Below, in pieces: positions 45,807-54,590 of a DNA stretch of 64,000 nucleotides (position 1 is the stretch's first letter; each line of letters starts with the position of its first letter). The stretch spans positions 372,001-436,000 of the forward strand of contig CAWDMX010000001.1 in assembly GCA_963803545.1 (NCBI GenBank). Direction: 5' to 3'. The position numbers and the translations under genes were made by a program. The stretch is from Legionella_C sp963803545. GTDB lineage: Bacteria; Pseudomonadota; Gammaproteobacteria; Legionellales; Legionellaceae. The notes beneath the pieces were generated by a model. It was not told the origin of the DNA, made no database searches, and saw nothing but the letters and a program-made list of their open reading frames with translations.

Positions 45807-45943
45807 GGCTCGTCCTTGCCTTTTATTGGCGTTTATTATTAATTAAAATGCAGCACAAAACAATTTTTTAGCCGTCTATCTGCAAAATATATAAAAATAT
45901 ATGATACGCTTAGGCCTCTTTTAGTTTTTAGGATGACAACTAG

Positions 45944-46129
45944 ATGACCTTAACCAAAACACGCGAATACACAGGACACTCCCAGGACAGTTTGGGCGCA
46001 GCTATCGAAAATGCTCGCACTAAAGCCGGTTCTAATTGCGGCTTTGAAGTAATAGAAGCACACAGCTCTTATCTCTCGGAACAAAAAAAACACTATCAAG
46101 TTACGCTAAGTACTTTAATTAATAAATAA
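45944..46129 (+). CDS. Dodecin-like small protein
   Basis: 61 residues, one small alpha/beta domain: SLGAAIENARTKAG helix and GFEVIEAHSSYLSEQKKHYQVTLS strands. The FEVIE...HYQVTL pattern matches dodecins, flavin-binding dodecamers that store or buffer FMN or riboflavin. The Trp that stacks on flavin in classical dodecins is not obvious here, so flavin binding is uncertain. It starts 20 bp before mmsA and may be co-transcribed with it. Confidence 0.6.
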   Translation: MTLTKTREYTGHSQDSLGAAIENARTKAGSNCGFEVIEAHSSYLSEQKKHYQVTLSTLINK

Positions 46130-46149
46130 ACGTCGCTAAGGATTGGCCG

Positions 46150-47649
46150 ATGACTTACCGTGTTGCGCATTACATTGATGGAAAACCCGTATTTGGTGAC
46201 CATGAAAAGACCCTTCCAGTCTTTAATCCTGCGGAGGGTTCCGTCATTGGAAATACCGCCATTGCTGATGAAAAGAGCTGTAATTTAGCGGTGTCGGCGG
46301 CACACGAAGCGTTCCAATCATGGTCGGCCACCTCTTATTTAAAACGCGCCAAAATTTTTTTTAACTTCCGTGAATTAGTTTTGAAAAATCAAACCGTGCT
46401 TGCAGAGCTTGTTACCCGCGAGCATGGAAAAAGTACGGAGGATGCTATTGGCTCCATCACCCGCGGCATCGAAGTTATCGAGCAATATTGCGCCGTTTTA
46501 ACGCAAATGCAGGGGGTGATGACTCCGGATGTTGTCCCGGGAGTAGACTGCACAACAATTCGTCAGCCATTGGGCGTATGCGTGGGTATCTCTCCTTTTA
46601 ACTTTCCAGTTATGGTACCCGTTTGGATGATGATACCCGCAATTGCCTGCGGCAACACCTTTGTTTTAAAACCATCTGAGCAAACGCCAAGCGCCGCCCT
46701 TCTTTTAGTTGAGTTACTCACTGAGGCAGGATTGCCCACCGGTGTTGTCAATTGCGTGCAAGGAAATAAAACAACGGTTGACTGTTTAATAAGCCATCCC
46801 CAGGTTGCGGCGGTAACCGCGGTAGCCTCAACGGCAGTTGCGGAGTCCATTTATCAAAAAGCCATTGCCCATGGTAAACGCGCGCACACCTTTGGTAGTG
46901 CCAAAAACCACGCCGTTGTAATGCCAGATGCCGATATGCATGCGGCAGCCCAAGCTATTGTTGGGGCGGCTTACGGCTCGGCTGGTGAGCGCTGTATGGC
47001 CTTATCGGTGGTTGTGGCGGTTGGTGAGGACACGGGGGATGCCTTTGTTGATGCAATCACGCCATTAATTCGTGCCATCCGTATCGATAAGGGCGAAAGT
47101 CGGAATTGCGAGATGGGGCCCTTAATCAGCGCTGCCCACAAAGAGCGTGTTATTAGCGCCATCACTAAGGGTGTGCAAGAGGGCGCGCGCTTATTAATCG
47201 ATGGTCGCGCATTTGAAAACCCTCAACTGCAAGGCTATTTTATGGGGCCAAGCTTTTTTGATGCGGTCAATGAGTCTATGGCGCTGTATCAAGAGGAAAT
47301 TTTTGGCCCCGTCCTGGCGTTGGTGCGTGTGGCAACTCTCGACGCCGCTCTAGAGCTAGTCAACGCTCATCAATACGGCAATGGCACAGCAATTTTCACC
47401 CGTGATGGCGGCAGCGCTCGCACCTACAGCCACCGAGTTAATGCCGGCATGGTGGGAATTAATATTCCCATACCAGTGCCTATTGCAAGCCATGCTTTTG
47501 GCGGCTGGAAACGTTCGTCTTTTGGTGATACGTCCATGCATGGAATGGAAAGCATTCATTTTTATACCCGGTTAAAATCTATTACCAGCAAGTGGCCCGT
47601 TGCGGAAAACCGGAGCACTACGTTCACCATGCCCACGAATGCAGAGTAA
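46150..47649 (+). CDS. mmsA: Methylmalonate-semialdehyde dehydrogenase (CoA-acylating)
   Basis: Converts (methyl)malonate semialdehyde to propionyl- or acetyl-CoA with NAD and CoA, in valine and also myo-inositol breakdown. 499 residues. Seen: GISPFNFPVMVPVWM, LKPSEQTPSAALLL, the NAD-binding core, catalytic Cys282 in GSAGERCMALS, and EEIFGPVLALVRV. MmsA-type rather than ordinary ALDH is suggested by the GSAKNHAVVMPDAD and KRSSFGD-type C-terminal segments. AGGA precedes the ATG. Followed 29 bp later by mmsB, so the pair forms the end of the valine pathway. Confidence 0.92.
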   Translation: MTYRVAHYIDGKPVFGDHEKTLPVFNPAEGSVIGNTAIADEKSCNLAVSAAHEAFQSWSATSYLKRAKIFFNFRELVLKNQTVLAELVTREHGKSTEDAIGSITRGIEVIEQYCAVLTQMQGVMTPDVVPGVDCTTIRQPLGVCVGISPFNFPVMVPVWMMIPAIACGNTFVLKPSEQTPSAALLLVELLTEAGLPTGVVNCVQGNKTTVDCLISHPQVAAVTAVASTAVAESIYQKAIAHGKRAHTFGSAKNHAVVMPDADMHAAAQAIVGAAYGSAGERCMALSVVVAVGEDTGDAFVDAITPLIRAIRIDKGESRNCEMGPLISAAHKERVISAITKGVQEGARLLIDGRAFENPQLQGYFMGPSFFDAVNESMALYQEEIFGPVLALVRVATLDAALELVNAHQYGNGTAIFTRDGGSARTYSHRVNAGMVGINIPIPVPIASHAFGGWKRSSFGDTSMHGMESIHFYTRLKSITSKWPVAENRSTTFTMPTNAE

Positions 47650-47678
47650 ATCAACAACCCAAACCAACAGGAGATTGC

Positions 47679-48563
47679 GTGGCTAATATAGGATTTATTG
47701 GGCTTGGAAATATGGGCTTGCCGATGGCAATTAATCTCGTTAAAGCCGGACACAATGTTATCGGCTTCGATTTGCAATCGGCGCCGATGTTCGGTCTGCA
47801 ACAGCAGGGGGGTAAACGCGCGCTCCATATTGATGAGGTTGTAGAGGGCCAAGAAGTATTGATTACAATGCTGCAAACAGCGCAGCAAGTGAAGGCGGTT
47901 TGCCTTAGCAATCAAGGCCTATACTCAAAAGGCCATTCTTTTTTGCATATTGACTGTTCAACTATTGATGTAGAAACCAGCCGTCAGCTGAACAAGACGG
48001 CGTTGCAAAACACTATTAGCTATATCGACGCCCCGGTCTCCGGGGGTGTAAACGGGGCGAAGGCTGCAAGCTTAACCTTCATGGTTGGTGGTCTGGAGTG
48101 CGCACTGGAACGCGCACGCCCGTTGTTGTTAGCCATGGGAACAAAAATTTTTCACACCGGTGCCGTGGGTAATGGGCAGGCCGCAAAAATTTGCAACAAT
48201 ATGATTTTAGGTATTTCGATGATCGCCGCCTGTGAAGCGTTTACTCTTGCTGAGCAACTAGGACTGCCCGCCGAAAAATTATTTGAGGTTGTTAACAACG
48301 CATCCGGTCAATGTTGGGCGATTAGCAACTACGTGCCGGTTGCCAATATTTTAGAAAACGTACCGGCTAATAATAATTTTAAACCCGGGTTTACAGCACT
48401 GATGATGCAAAAAGACTTGTTGTTAAGCCAGCAAGCGGCAGCCAATCACGGTCTAAGCACGCCACTTGGTGAGCTGGCTACAGCACTTTATCAACAATTT
48501 AATAACCAAGGGTTTGGCGAGCTAGATTTTTCAGCCATCATTAAAACAATGAAAAAATTGTAG
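47679..48563 (+). CDS. mmsB: 3-hydroxyisobutyrate dehydrogenase
   Basis: Oxidises 3-hydroxyisobutyrate to methylmalonate semialdehyde, the substrate of MmsA. 294 residues from the GTG at 47679, which follows AGGAG and gives the classical Rossmann start ANIGFIGLGNMGLPMA. Other motifs: APVSGGVNGAKAASLTFMVGG and the catalytic Lys in GNGQAAKICNNM. An ORF start further upstream would overlap mmsA and is unlikely. Second gene of the mmsA-mmsB pair; converges with engB. Confidence 0.93.
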   Translation: MANIGFIGLGNMGLPMAINLVKAGHNVIGFDLQSAPMFGLQQQGGKRALHIDEVVEGQEVLITMLQTAQQVKAVCLSNQGLYSKGHSFLHIDCSTIDVETSRQLNKTALQNTISYIDAPVSGGVNGAKAASLTFMVGGLECALERARPLLLAMGTKIFHTGAVGNGQAAKICNNMILGISMIAACEAFTLAEQLGLPAEKLFEVVNNASGQCWAISNYVPVANILENVPANNNFKPGFTALMMQKDLLLSQQAAANHGLSTPLGELATALYQQFNNQGFGELDFSAIIKTMKKL

Positions 48564-48569
48564 CGCACT

Positions 48570-49172
48570 CTAGTTTTGCCACTCGTACCAACTGTTTAGG
48601 CGAGCAATTAAAAGATCCAGCCCTTCTTTTTTGGGCGATGAAAAAGCTTGGATACTGATTAAGTCTTCGTAATTTTGGTAATGTTTTTTAACCGCTTGCA
48701 CGGTGTTTTTAACCGCACTCCGGCTAATTTTATCAACCTTCGTTAAGAGGATATGAATGGGAAGTTGCCGGTCTAAACACCAGCCTATCATCGTTTGATC
48801 AAGCTCTTTTAATGGATGGCGGCAGTCCATTAATAGCACCAAACCGCGTAAACATCGACGTGCGTCAAGGTAATGGCTAAGATTTTTCTGCCACTCATGC
48901 TTGACTTGCAGAGCAACTTTTGCGTAGCCGTAGCCCGGTAAATCAACTAGACGGCGCTCGCTATCGAGCGAAAACAAATTGATTAATTGCGTACGCCCCG
49001 GAGTTTTACTGGTGCGCGCTAAGCGTTTACTGCAGGTTAAGCAATTCAACGCCGAAGACTTGCCGGCATTCGACCGTCCTGCAAAAGCTATTTCATAGCC
49101 TTCATCGGGAGGAAGCTGCTTAACGAGCGCCGCGCTTTTTAAAAAAACTGCTTTTATATAAGGATTTTGCAT
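48570..49172 (-). CDS. engB: Ribosome biogenesis GTP-binding protein EngB (YihA)
   Basis: Small essential GTPase needed for 50S subunit assembly and cell division. 200 residues. G1 GRSNAGKSS at 32-40, G3 DLPGYGYAKV, G4 TKVDK, and the conserved FAGRSN start. Normal length. Divergent from the cytochrome c4 gene; engB next to cytochrome c4 and dsbA is a known gammaproteobacterial arrangement. Confidence 0.96.
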   Translation of the reverse strand: MQNPYIKAVFLKSAALVKQLPPDEGYEIAFAGRSNAGKSSALNCLTCSKRLARTSKTPGRTQLINLFSLDSERRLVDLPGYGYAKVALQVKHEWQKNLSHYLDARRCLRGLVLLMDCRHPLKELDQTMIGWCLDRQLPIHILLTKVDKISRSAVKNTVQAVKKHYQNYEDLISIQAFSSPKKEGLDLLIARLNSWYEWQN

Positions 49173-49240
49173 AATATTTTCGTTGTAGGATTTTACCGAA
49201 GCAGTGTACCATCTTAGCTTGCAATAATCCCGAGTTATTA

Positions 49241-49840
49241 ATGAAGTTACTGGTTTTTGCCTTATCTATTGTACTGCAACCCTGTGGTACCCATGCAGGC
49301 CCCACGCCTAACATTGCCGATAAAATAGTCTTATGCGCCAGCTGCCACGGTAACGAAGGTCAGGCGTCTAATCCCGAATGGCCGCATATTGCCGGTCAAC
49401 ACCCGGGCTATTTTAGTAAGCAATTGCAGGACTTTCAAAACCCCAAAAAACGTTCCTCACCGTTGATGAGCGCAATTTCATCGACGTTAACCGATGACGA
49501 GATAGTTGAGCTGGCTAAGCATTACGCACAATTGACACCGGCCTTAGGCGTCACTCCCAAAAAATTTGTCGCTCGCGGACAACAGTTATACCGAATGGGC
49601 GATTCTTTAAAAAAAATTCCAGCCTGTATCGCCTGCCACGGCCCCCAGGGGCAAGGAAACGATTGGGCCGGTTTTCCGGTGCTATCCGGCCAGCATCCAA
49701 CGTACACCATAACCCAACTGCGTGCTTTTAAAGATAAAACTCGAACAAACGACATGCGTCAAATTATGCAAGATATCTGTTCGCGCCTGGATGAGGCTGA
49801 TATAGTAGCGCTGGCGCATTATCTTTCGGGTTTGCATTAG
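49241..49840 (+). CDS. Diheme cytochrome c4
   Basis: 199 residues with signal peptide (LLVFALSIVLQPCGTHA) and two haem c sites: CASCH at 32-36 and CIACH near 127. Two tandem cytochrome-c domains, each with a downstream Met ligand region, define cytochrome c4, a periplasmic or membrane-attached electron carrier to cytochrome oxidases. Followed 34 bp later by dsbA. Divergent from engB. Confidence 0.9.
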   Translation: MKLLVFALSIVLQPCGTHAGPTPNIADKIVLCASCHGNEGQASNPEWPHIAGQHPGYFSKQLQDFQNPKKRSSPLMSAISSTLTDDEIVELAKHYAQLTPALGVTPKKFVARGQQLYRMGDSLKKIPACIACHGPQGQGNDWAGFPVLSGQHPTYTITQLRAFKDKTRTNDMRQIMQDICSRLDEADIVALAHYLSGLH

Positions 49841-49874
49841 CACGAGCATTAGTTTTACAAGAGGGAAAATAGTT

Positions 49875-50480
49875 ATGTTTAAACGTTTACTAGTCATTGT
49901 ATGTTTTATTTTACCGATGATAAGTTTTGCTGAAAATTTTATAGCCGGCAAAGATTACGAGGATTTAGGTGCGGCGAACATCCCTAAAACCAAGACAGTC
50001 ATCGAGTTTTTTAGCTACGGTTGCCCCTGGTGTTTTCGCCTGCAACCAAGTATTACTAAATGGCACAAGGCCGATGCGGCCGGCTTAGAATTTACCAAAG
50101 TACCGGTTATTTTTCACAAACCTTGGAGCTATTACGCCAAGGCATTTTATGTAATCCAGTCGCAAGGGCTTAACGACAAGCTGGATCCCGTATTATTTAA
50201 GGCTATTCAAACGGATAAATTAACCCTAAACAGTAACGACGCAATGATCGATTTTTTAAGCGCTCAAGGTCTTGATAAGCAATTCGTGCGCAGTGCTTTC
50301 ACGCAGTCGCCCACCATGGATTTAAAAATTGCTGATGCAAATAGAACAATGGCCGACTATCGTATTAACAGCGTTCCGACTTTCGTAATTAACCAGCGCT
50401 ACAAAACCGATTTAAAAATGGCCGCAAGCGAAGAACGCTTATTTAAAATAATTGATTATTTGCTCAGCAAAAACAACTGA
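49875..50480 (+). CDS. dsbA: Periplasmic thiol:disulfide interchange protein DsbA
   Basis: Introduces disulfides into exported proteins. 201 residues with a signal peptide (FKRLLVIVCFILPMISFA). The redox motif is CPWC at 50-53 (E. coli has CPHC), and the cis-Pro loop is VPTF. Both are consistent with DsbA; the Trp in place of His should change the redox potential somewhat. It follows cytochrome c4 on the same strand, as in many relatives. A DsbC-type isomerase is less likely because no dimerisation domain precedes the thioredoxin fold. Confidence 0.88.
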   Translation: MFKRLLVIVCFILPMISFAENFIAGKDYEDLGAANIPKTKTVIEFFSYGCPWCFRLQPSITKWHKADAAGLEFTKVPVIFHKPWSYYAKAFYVIQSQGLNDKLDPVLFKAIQTDKLTLNSNDAMIDFLSAQGLDKQFVRSAFTQSPTMDLKIADANRTMADYRINSVPTFVINQRYKTDLKMAASEERLFKIIDYLLSKNN

Positions 50481-50499
50481 ATTTAGGCCGCAGCCGTAT

Positions 50500-51807
50500 T
50501 TAATTGCGGCGATCCGACGTACCGGGATTTTCCAAACTCAAGGTCCCGGTGTTGAAGTCGTAGGCAAAAATTTCGGCGTAACGACCCCAGTCAATCATAG
50601 TTTTCAAGACTCTTTCCGCCTCTTTTTCACTGAGGTAATCTTCAAGCTTCGTTAAAAACCGCTCTTCCGAAACACGATGACCGGTTTTTTCATCAACGAT
50701 GCGACGAATGTAGCGGGCAAGAGGTATTTTTTCCAGTAAGCAGCGAGCAAAAATGGTCTTTCGTTGTTGGAGGTCGGCATCCGCAAACTCTTTACCTAGG
50801 TCATTTAATTGCACATCGCCGGCGGATACTTTTGCAAAGCCAAGAATTTCAAGGGTTTCTAATAATGGAAACAAATCATCAATATTCATCATCAATTCAT
50901 CGGCAAGCTCCGGTAAATCAATGCGGTCGCTATAACCGGTCATTGTTTCCAACAGTCCGGATAATTCAGAGGGTTCAACATCGGGCAAACGGTAGCCGAG
51001 ATTAATTTGCTTCTCTTTTTGCGCGCGTTTCGTTTTATTGTTTGGGCCTGTGGTCATTACCGTGTATATTTTATCAACTAATGCGCGAAAATCAGGACAA
51101 TCGGCGTCACGAGGCTGCGGCAGGTTTACGGCAAGCTCCGCCCGGATATAGCCCGGATCGCTGCCAAAAATAATTATCCTATCCGCAAGCATCGCCGCTT
51201 CTTCAATATTATGCGTCACCAACAAAATACCATTGGTGTTGGTTTTTTTTTCTTGCCATAAATCAAGTAAATCCGATTTCAAATTCTCCGCGGTTAACAC
51301 ATCCAGTGCGGAAAAAGGCTCATCCATCAATAAAACATCGGGGTTAATAACCAGTGCGCGTGCAAAACCAACACGCTGTCGCATGCCGCCGGATAATTCT
51401 TTGGGAAATGCGGACTCAAATCCGTCTAAGCCAATTATATCAATCGCTTCAATAGCGCGCCGTCGTCGCTCCTCTCGACCGACTCCCTGAGCTTCTAAGC
51501 CCAGCTCAACGTTTTCTAAAACAGTCAACCACGGCATGAGTGCAAAGGATTGGAAAACCATCGCAATGCCTGCAACGGGTTTCGTAACCGCCTTTCCTCG
51601 ATAGCTAACTTTTCCAGAGCTTGGTGCGACTAAACCGGCGATAATACGGAGCAGGGTTGATTTTCCCGACCCAGATTTTCCTAAGAGGGCAACAATTTCA
51701 CCTTCCCGTAGCCGGAAGTTTACGTCCTCGAGAACCAAAAGTTCTTGCGCGCTTTCCTTTTTGAAAGATTTATAACATTTTTCTAAACTAATTATCGTAT
51801 TGGGCAT
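50500..51807 (-). CDS. ABC transporter ATP-binding protein with AAA-associated C-terminal domain
   Basis: 435 residues. NrtD/SsuB/TauB-type ATPase: Walker A GKSGSGKST at 43-51, signature LSGGMRQRVG near 144, Walker B LLMDEP, and H-loop LVTHN. After residue 290 an extra domain of about 140 residues (RLPDVEPSELSGLLE... then EERFLTKLEDYLSEKEAERVLKTMIDWGRYAEIFAYD) matches the AAA-associated domain found fused to such ATPases. Nitrate/sulfonate/taurine-type import is the family role; the substrate is unknown. The permease gene is 7 bp upstream on the same strand. No substrate-binding protein gene is nearby. Confidence 0.85.
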   Translation of the reverse strand: MPNTIISLEKCYKSFKKESAQELLVLEDVNFRLREGEIVALLGKSGSGKSTLLRIIAGLVAPSSGKVSYRGKAVTKPVAGIAMVFQSFALMPWLTVLENVELGLEAQGVGREERRRRAIEAIDIIGLDGFESAFPKELSGGMRQRVGFARALVINPDVLLMDEPFSALDVLTAENLKSDLLDLWQEKKTNTNGILLVTHNIEEAAMLADRIIIFGSDPGYIRAELAVNLPQPRDADCPDFRALVDKIYTVMTTGPNNKTKRAQKEKQINLGYRLPDVEPSELSGLLETMTGYSDRIDLPELADELMMNIDDLFPLLETLEILGFAKVSAGDVQLNDLGKEFADADLQQRKTIFARCLLEKIPLARYIRRIVDEKTGHRVSEERFLTKLEDYLSEKEAERVLKTMIDWGRYAEIFAYDFNTGTLSLENPGTSDRRN

Positions 51808-51814
51808 ACAGACC

Positions 51815-53554
51815 TCAATTAAAATTAAATCGCTGCTGGGCTAGGCGGTATAAGGGGCGCCATATAATGTGATTAAACGCGAGAACGTACACGCACATCA
51901 TTCCGGTTCCAAGGGCAATTTGAGGAAAATTTCCCGTTAAAGTACTGGCTTGAATGTACTCACCAAGGCCCGTGGCTTTCAAGGTGGTGTTGCCCCAACT
52001 CACCCATTCAGCAACAATACTGGCGTTCCAGGCGCCACCCGCGGCAGTAATTGCTCCGGTGATATAAAAAGGAAATATACCCGGCAGAGCTAAACGCTTC
52101 CACCACAACCATCCTTTTAAGCCAAAATTATCCGCAACCAAATACAGATCACGCGGAATACTCGAGCTTCCGGCAATTACATTGAATAAAATATACCACT
52201 GCGTTCCTAAGATCATCAGCGGAGTTATCCAAATTTCAATCGATAAATTAAAGCGAACAATAGCAATGACAAACAAGGGGTAAAACAAGTTAGCCGGAAA
52301 AGCCGCTACAAACTGAATGATTGGTTGCAGTTTTTGCGCTATGCGTGGGCGAAGTCCCACCCAAACCCCGACCGGTATCCACAGCAATGAGCTTAAAATA
52401 ATAAGTATTATGACCCGCAGACCGGTTGCCGCACCGAGTAAAAAAACATGCGCAATTTCAGCAAGCTTTAACTCACTCAAAATAAACCGCACTAAAATGG
52501 TAAAACCGATGAGAAGGGTTGTCGCAATACCGAGACCCCAAAACCAATCCAAGCGCCGTTCTACTCGACGATCCGTTTCTCGCAACGTCTTAGATCCTGA
52601 GGTTCGAAAACAAGGAGCGTTTATAAAAACCTCTTTAATAATACTTATTTTTTTACTAACTCTTTTGATGAGCTGACTGCCTCGAAGCCAGTCGACCAAC
52701 CAAGATTGCGACTCGCTGCCCTCAGCCCCCTGATCCATTTTGAACTTCTCAGACCATGCAATCAAAGGTCTGAATAAAATTTGATCGTACAGAAAAATGA
52801 CAATTATCATAGTGACAATCGCATAACCCACAGCCCATAGCGACCGTTTTTCAATAGCTAAGGCGATATAGGAGCCAATACCCGGCAAGCGAATATCTTG
52901 ATGAGCGACCACTATTGCCTCAGAAAGAACCACAAAAAACCAGCTCGCAGACATCGACATCATCATATTCCACAGCAAACTGGACATTGAAAAGGGCAGC
53001 TCTACTTTCCAAAACCGCTGCCATGCGGATAACTGGAAAATGGCAGCCGCCTCTTTTAAGTCGTGCGGTAAAGTTTTTAAGGACTGATAAAATCCAAACG
53101 TAATATTCCACACCTGCGCGGTAAAAATTGCAAAAATGCAGGCGCATTCAGGGCCCAGTAAACTATTGGGAAAAAGATGGATAAACCCCGCAACCGTAAT
53201 TGATAAAAAGCTCAACACCGGCACCGACTGTAAAACATCAATAGCGGGAATGATAACCTGTTCTAATCGTCTGTTTTTTGCAGCTAAAGACCCCACTAGT
53301 AGCGTAAACACCAGCGACAAGCCCAGCGCAATAAACATCCTCAACACCGTGCGTAGCGCGTACATTGGAAGATTGCCCGGGTCCAGGGAGATGGGTAGGG
53401 GTTTTCCTAGCTGGTATGGGCTTGCCATCTGTTGACCGGCCCATCCAAAGAAAAACAACAGCGATAAAATTAAAATCAGTAATAATATATCCCATCGGTT
53501 AAAATAGCGTCCTACCGAGTCGCGATTAATAAAATAAAATTGATTGCTCTGCAC
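51815..53554 (-). CDS. ABC transporter permease with two fused membrane domains
   Basis: 579 residues from a GTG start at 53552-53554. Two BPD_transp_1-type domains in tandem: one at about 60-270 (IPAIDVLQSVPVLSFL, and the EAA-like FQLSAWQRFWKVELPFSMSS) and one at about 340-570 (the EAA-like LVADNFGLKGWLWWKRLALPG). A duplicated and fused permease should act as a whole channel with the ATPase just downstream. It belongs to the nitrate/sulfonate/bicarbonate superfamily. The substrate is unknown. Confidence 0.85.
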   Translation of the reverse strand: MQSNQFYFINRDSVGRYFNRWDILLLILILSLLFFFGWAGQQMASPYQLGKPLPISLDPGNLPMYALRTVLRMFIALGLSLVFTLLVGSLAAKNRRLEQVIIPAIDVLQSVPVLSFLSITVAGFIHLFPNSLLGPECACIFAIFTAQVWNITFGFYQSLKTLPHDLKEAAAIFQLSAWQRFWKVELPFSMSSLLWNMMMSMSASWFFVVLSEAIVVAHQDIRLPGIGSYIALAIEKRSLWAVGYAIVTMIIVIFLYDQILFRPLIAWSEKFKMDQGAEGSESQSWLVDWLRGSQLIKRVSKKISIIKEVFINAPCFRTSGSKTLRETDRRVERRLDWFWGLGIATTLLIGFTILVRFILSELKLAEIAHVFLLGAATGLRVIILIILSSLLWIPVGVWVGLRPRIAQKLQPIIQFVAAFPANLFYPLFVIAIVRFNLSIEIWITPLMILGTQWYILFNVIAGSSSIPRDLYLVADNFGLKGWLWWKRLALPGIFPFYITGAITAAGGAWNASIVAEWVSWGNTTLKATGLGEYIQASTLTGNFPQIALGTGMMCVYVLAFNHIIWRPLYRLAQQRFNFN

Positions 53555-53638
53555 GCCATTGTCCTCTGTAATATTTACTTTGCGGGCTCTTTACCGCAAA
53601 CTTGAACACTTAGATAATTCAGTTTGGGAATTAAAACC

Positions 53639-54148
53639 ATGCAAACACTTCGCCGCTTAACTTTTCTCTGTGTGTTTTGGCCATTTATTTTACACGCACA
53701 ACCCAGTCATAGCGAGCTTTCTGTTTGGGTAAACGAAGCCATTGTTGCCACCTACACCTACGACTTCCAAAATTTCATCCCGCAACAGCGCACCATTGCT
53801 CGGTACTTTTCAAGCGAAGGGTGGCTTGCTTACAGTCATGCAATTAACAAAGCCCATCTTCCAGAAACCGTTCAAAAAAACAATTATTTTGTAAGCGCTG
53901 TTGCCCAAATGCCGCCGCATATTATTAATAGCGATAGCACCCATTGGCAGGCGTCAATGCCGGTACTTGTTGTGTATAAAAACCCGCAATACCAACAAAA
54001 GCAGATGTTGAATGTAAAAATTTATTTTAGCACAGCCGATACCGGGCAGGGAGTGCGAGGATTAGTAATTGACAGTCTTCAAGCCAATGAAACAGCAGCC
54101 CCCTGTGTGTGCCAAGCGTCTAACCCACCACCAGATAGTACGCAATAG
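53639..54148 (+). CDS. DotI/IcmL-family protein
   Basis: 169 residues with signal peptide (TFLCVFWPFILHA). The mature part reads like the periplasmic IcmL domain: ELSVWVNEAIVATYTYDF, QNFIPQQRTIARYFSSEGW, and NYFVSAVAQMPP, ending with a Cys-x-Cys (APCVCQAS) tail. DotI/IcmL is an inner-membrane part of the Dot/Icm type IVB system; short soluble paralogues with a signal peptide are known in Legionellales. It overlaps the 3' end of the convergent DUF3592 gene by 29 bp. It supports a Dot/Icm-bearing host-associated organism, but other dot/icm genes are not in the window. Confidence 0.8.
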   Translation: MQTLRRLTFLCVFWPFILHAQPSHSELSVWVNEAIVATYTYDFQNFIPQQRTIARYFSSEGWLAYSHAINKAHLPETVQKNNYFVSAVAQMPPHIINSDSTHWQASMPVLVVYKNPQYQQKQMLNVKIYFSTADTGQGVRGLVIDSLQANETAAPCVCQASNPPPDSTQ

Positions 54149-54590
54149 AAGTCAAGTGGAAGGCGATTAAACCGGTTACCGCTGCAATTATGAAAATCAA
54201 CTTATTGGGAATACGCACATCTAAGGCCGCTTGCAAAGGGTTGTTTGGGTTGTAATACACCTCTATTTCCGACTGCTCTTGAAACGCCATTGCCGCTTTA
54301 TAAGCAACAGTCCGAGCGTATTTGCTATTCGGACTGTTTAGTGCGGTCTCTAAAAAAAGATACTCCCCCTCAAAGTTTCGTTCATAAACCTCATAGGAAT
54401 ATCGTAGGGTTGGCCACAAATTGCCTCCCTCCTGCCCCCACTGCAACGAGGTAATTTTTCCGCGAACTTTTAACCATTGCTCGGCGGCGTGTAACAGCTG
54501 ATATTTAATCCAAAAATAACGCAGACTTAGCAGTAAGAAAACCAGCCAAGCGCTATCTACTAACCCGCGAATTGATGTAATCCAGTGCAT
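54120..54590 (-). CDS. DUF3592-like membrane protein
   Basis: 156 residues. One TM helix at each end (SAWLVFLLLSLRYFWIKYQ and LIFIIAAVTGLIAFHLTSIAYYL) frame a beta-rich loop with the DUF3592 pattern: VRGKITSLQWGQ, YSYEVYERNFEGEYL, and EIEVYYNPNNPLQAAL. Function is unknown across the family. Its last codons overlap the IcmL-like gene on the opposite strand. Conserved in many bacteria, so probably not an effector. Confidence 0.75.
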   Translation of the reverse strand: MHWITSIRGLVDSAWLVFLLLSLRYFWIKYQLLHAAEQWLKVRGKITSLQWGQEGGNLWPTLRYSYEVYERNFEGEYLFLETALNSPNSKYARTVAYKAAMAFQEQSEIEVYYNPNNPLQAALDVRIPNKLIFIIAAVTGLIAFHLTSIAYYLVVG

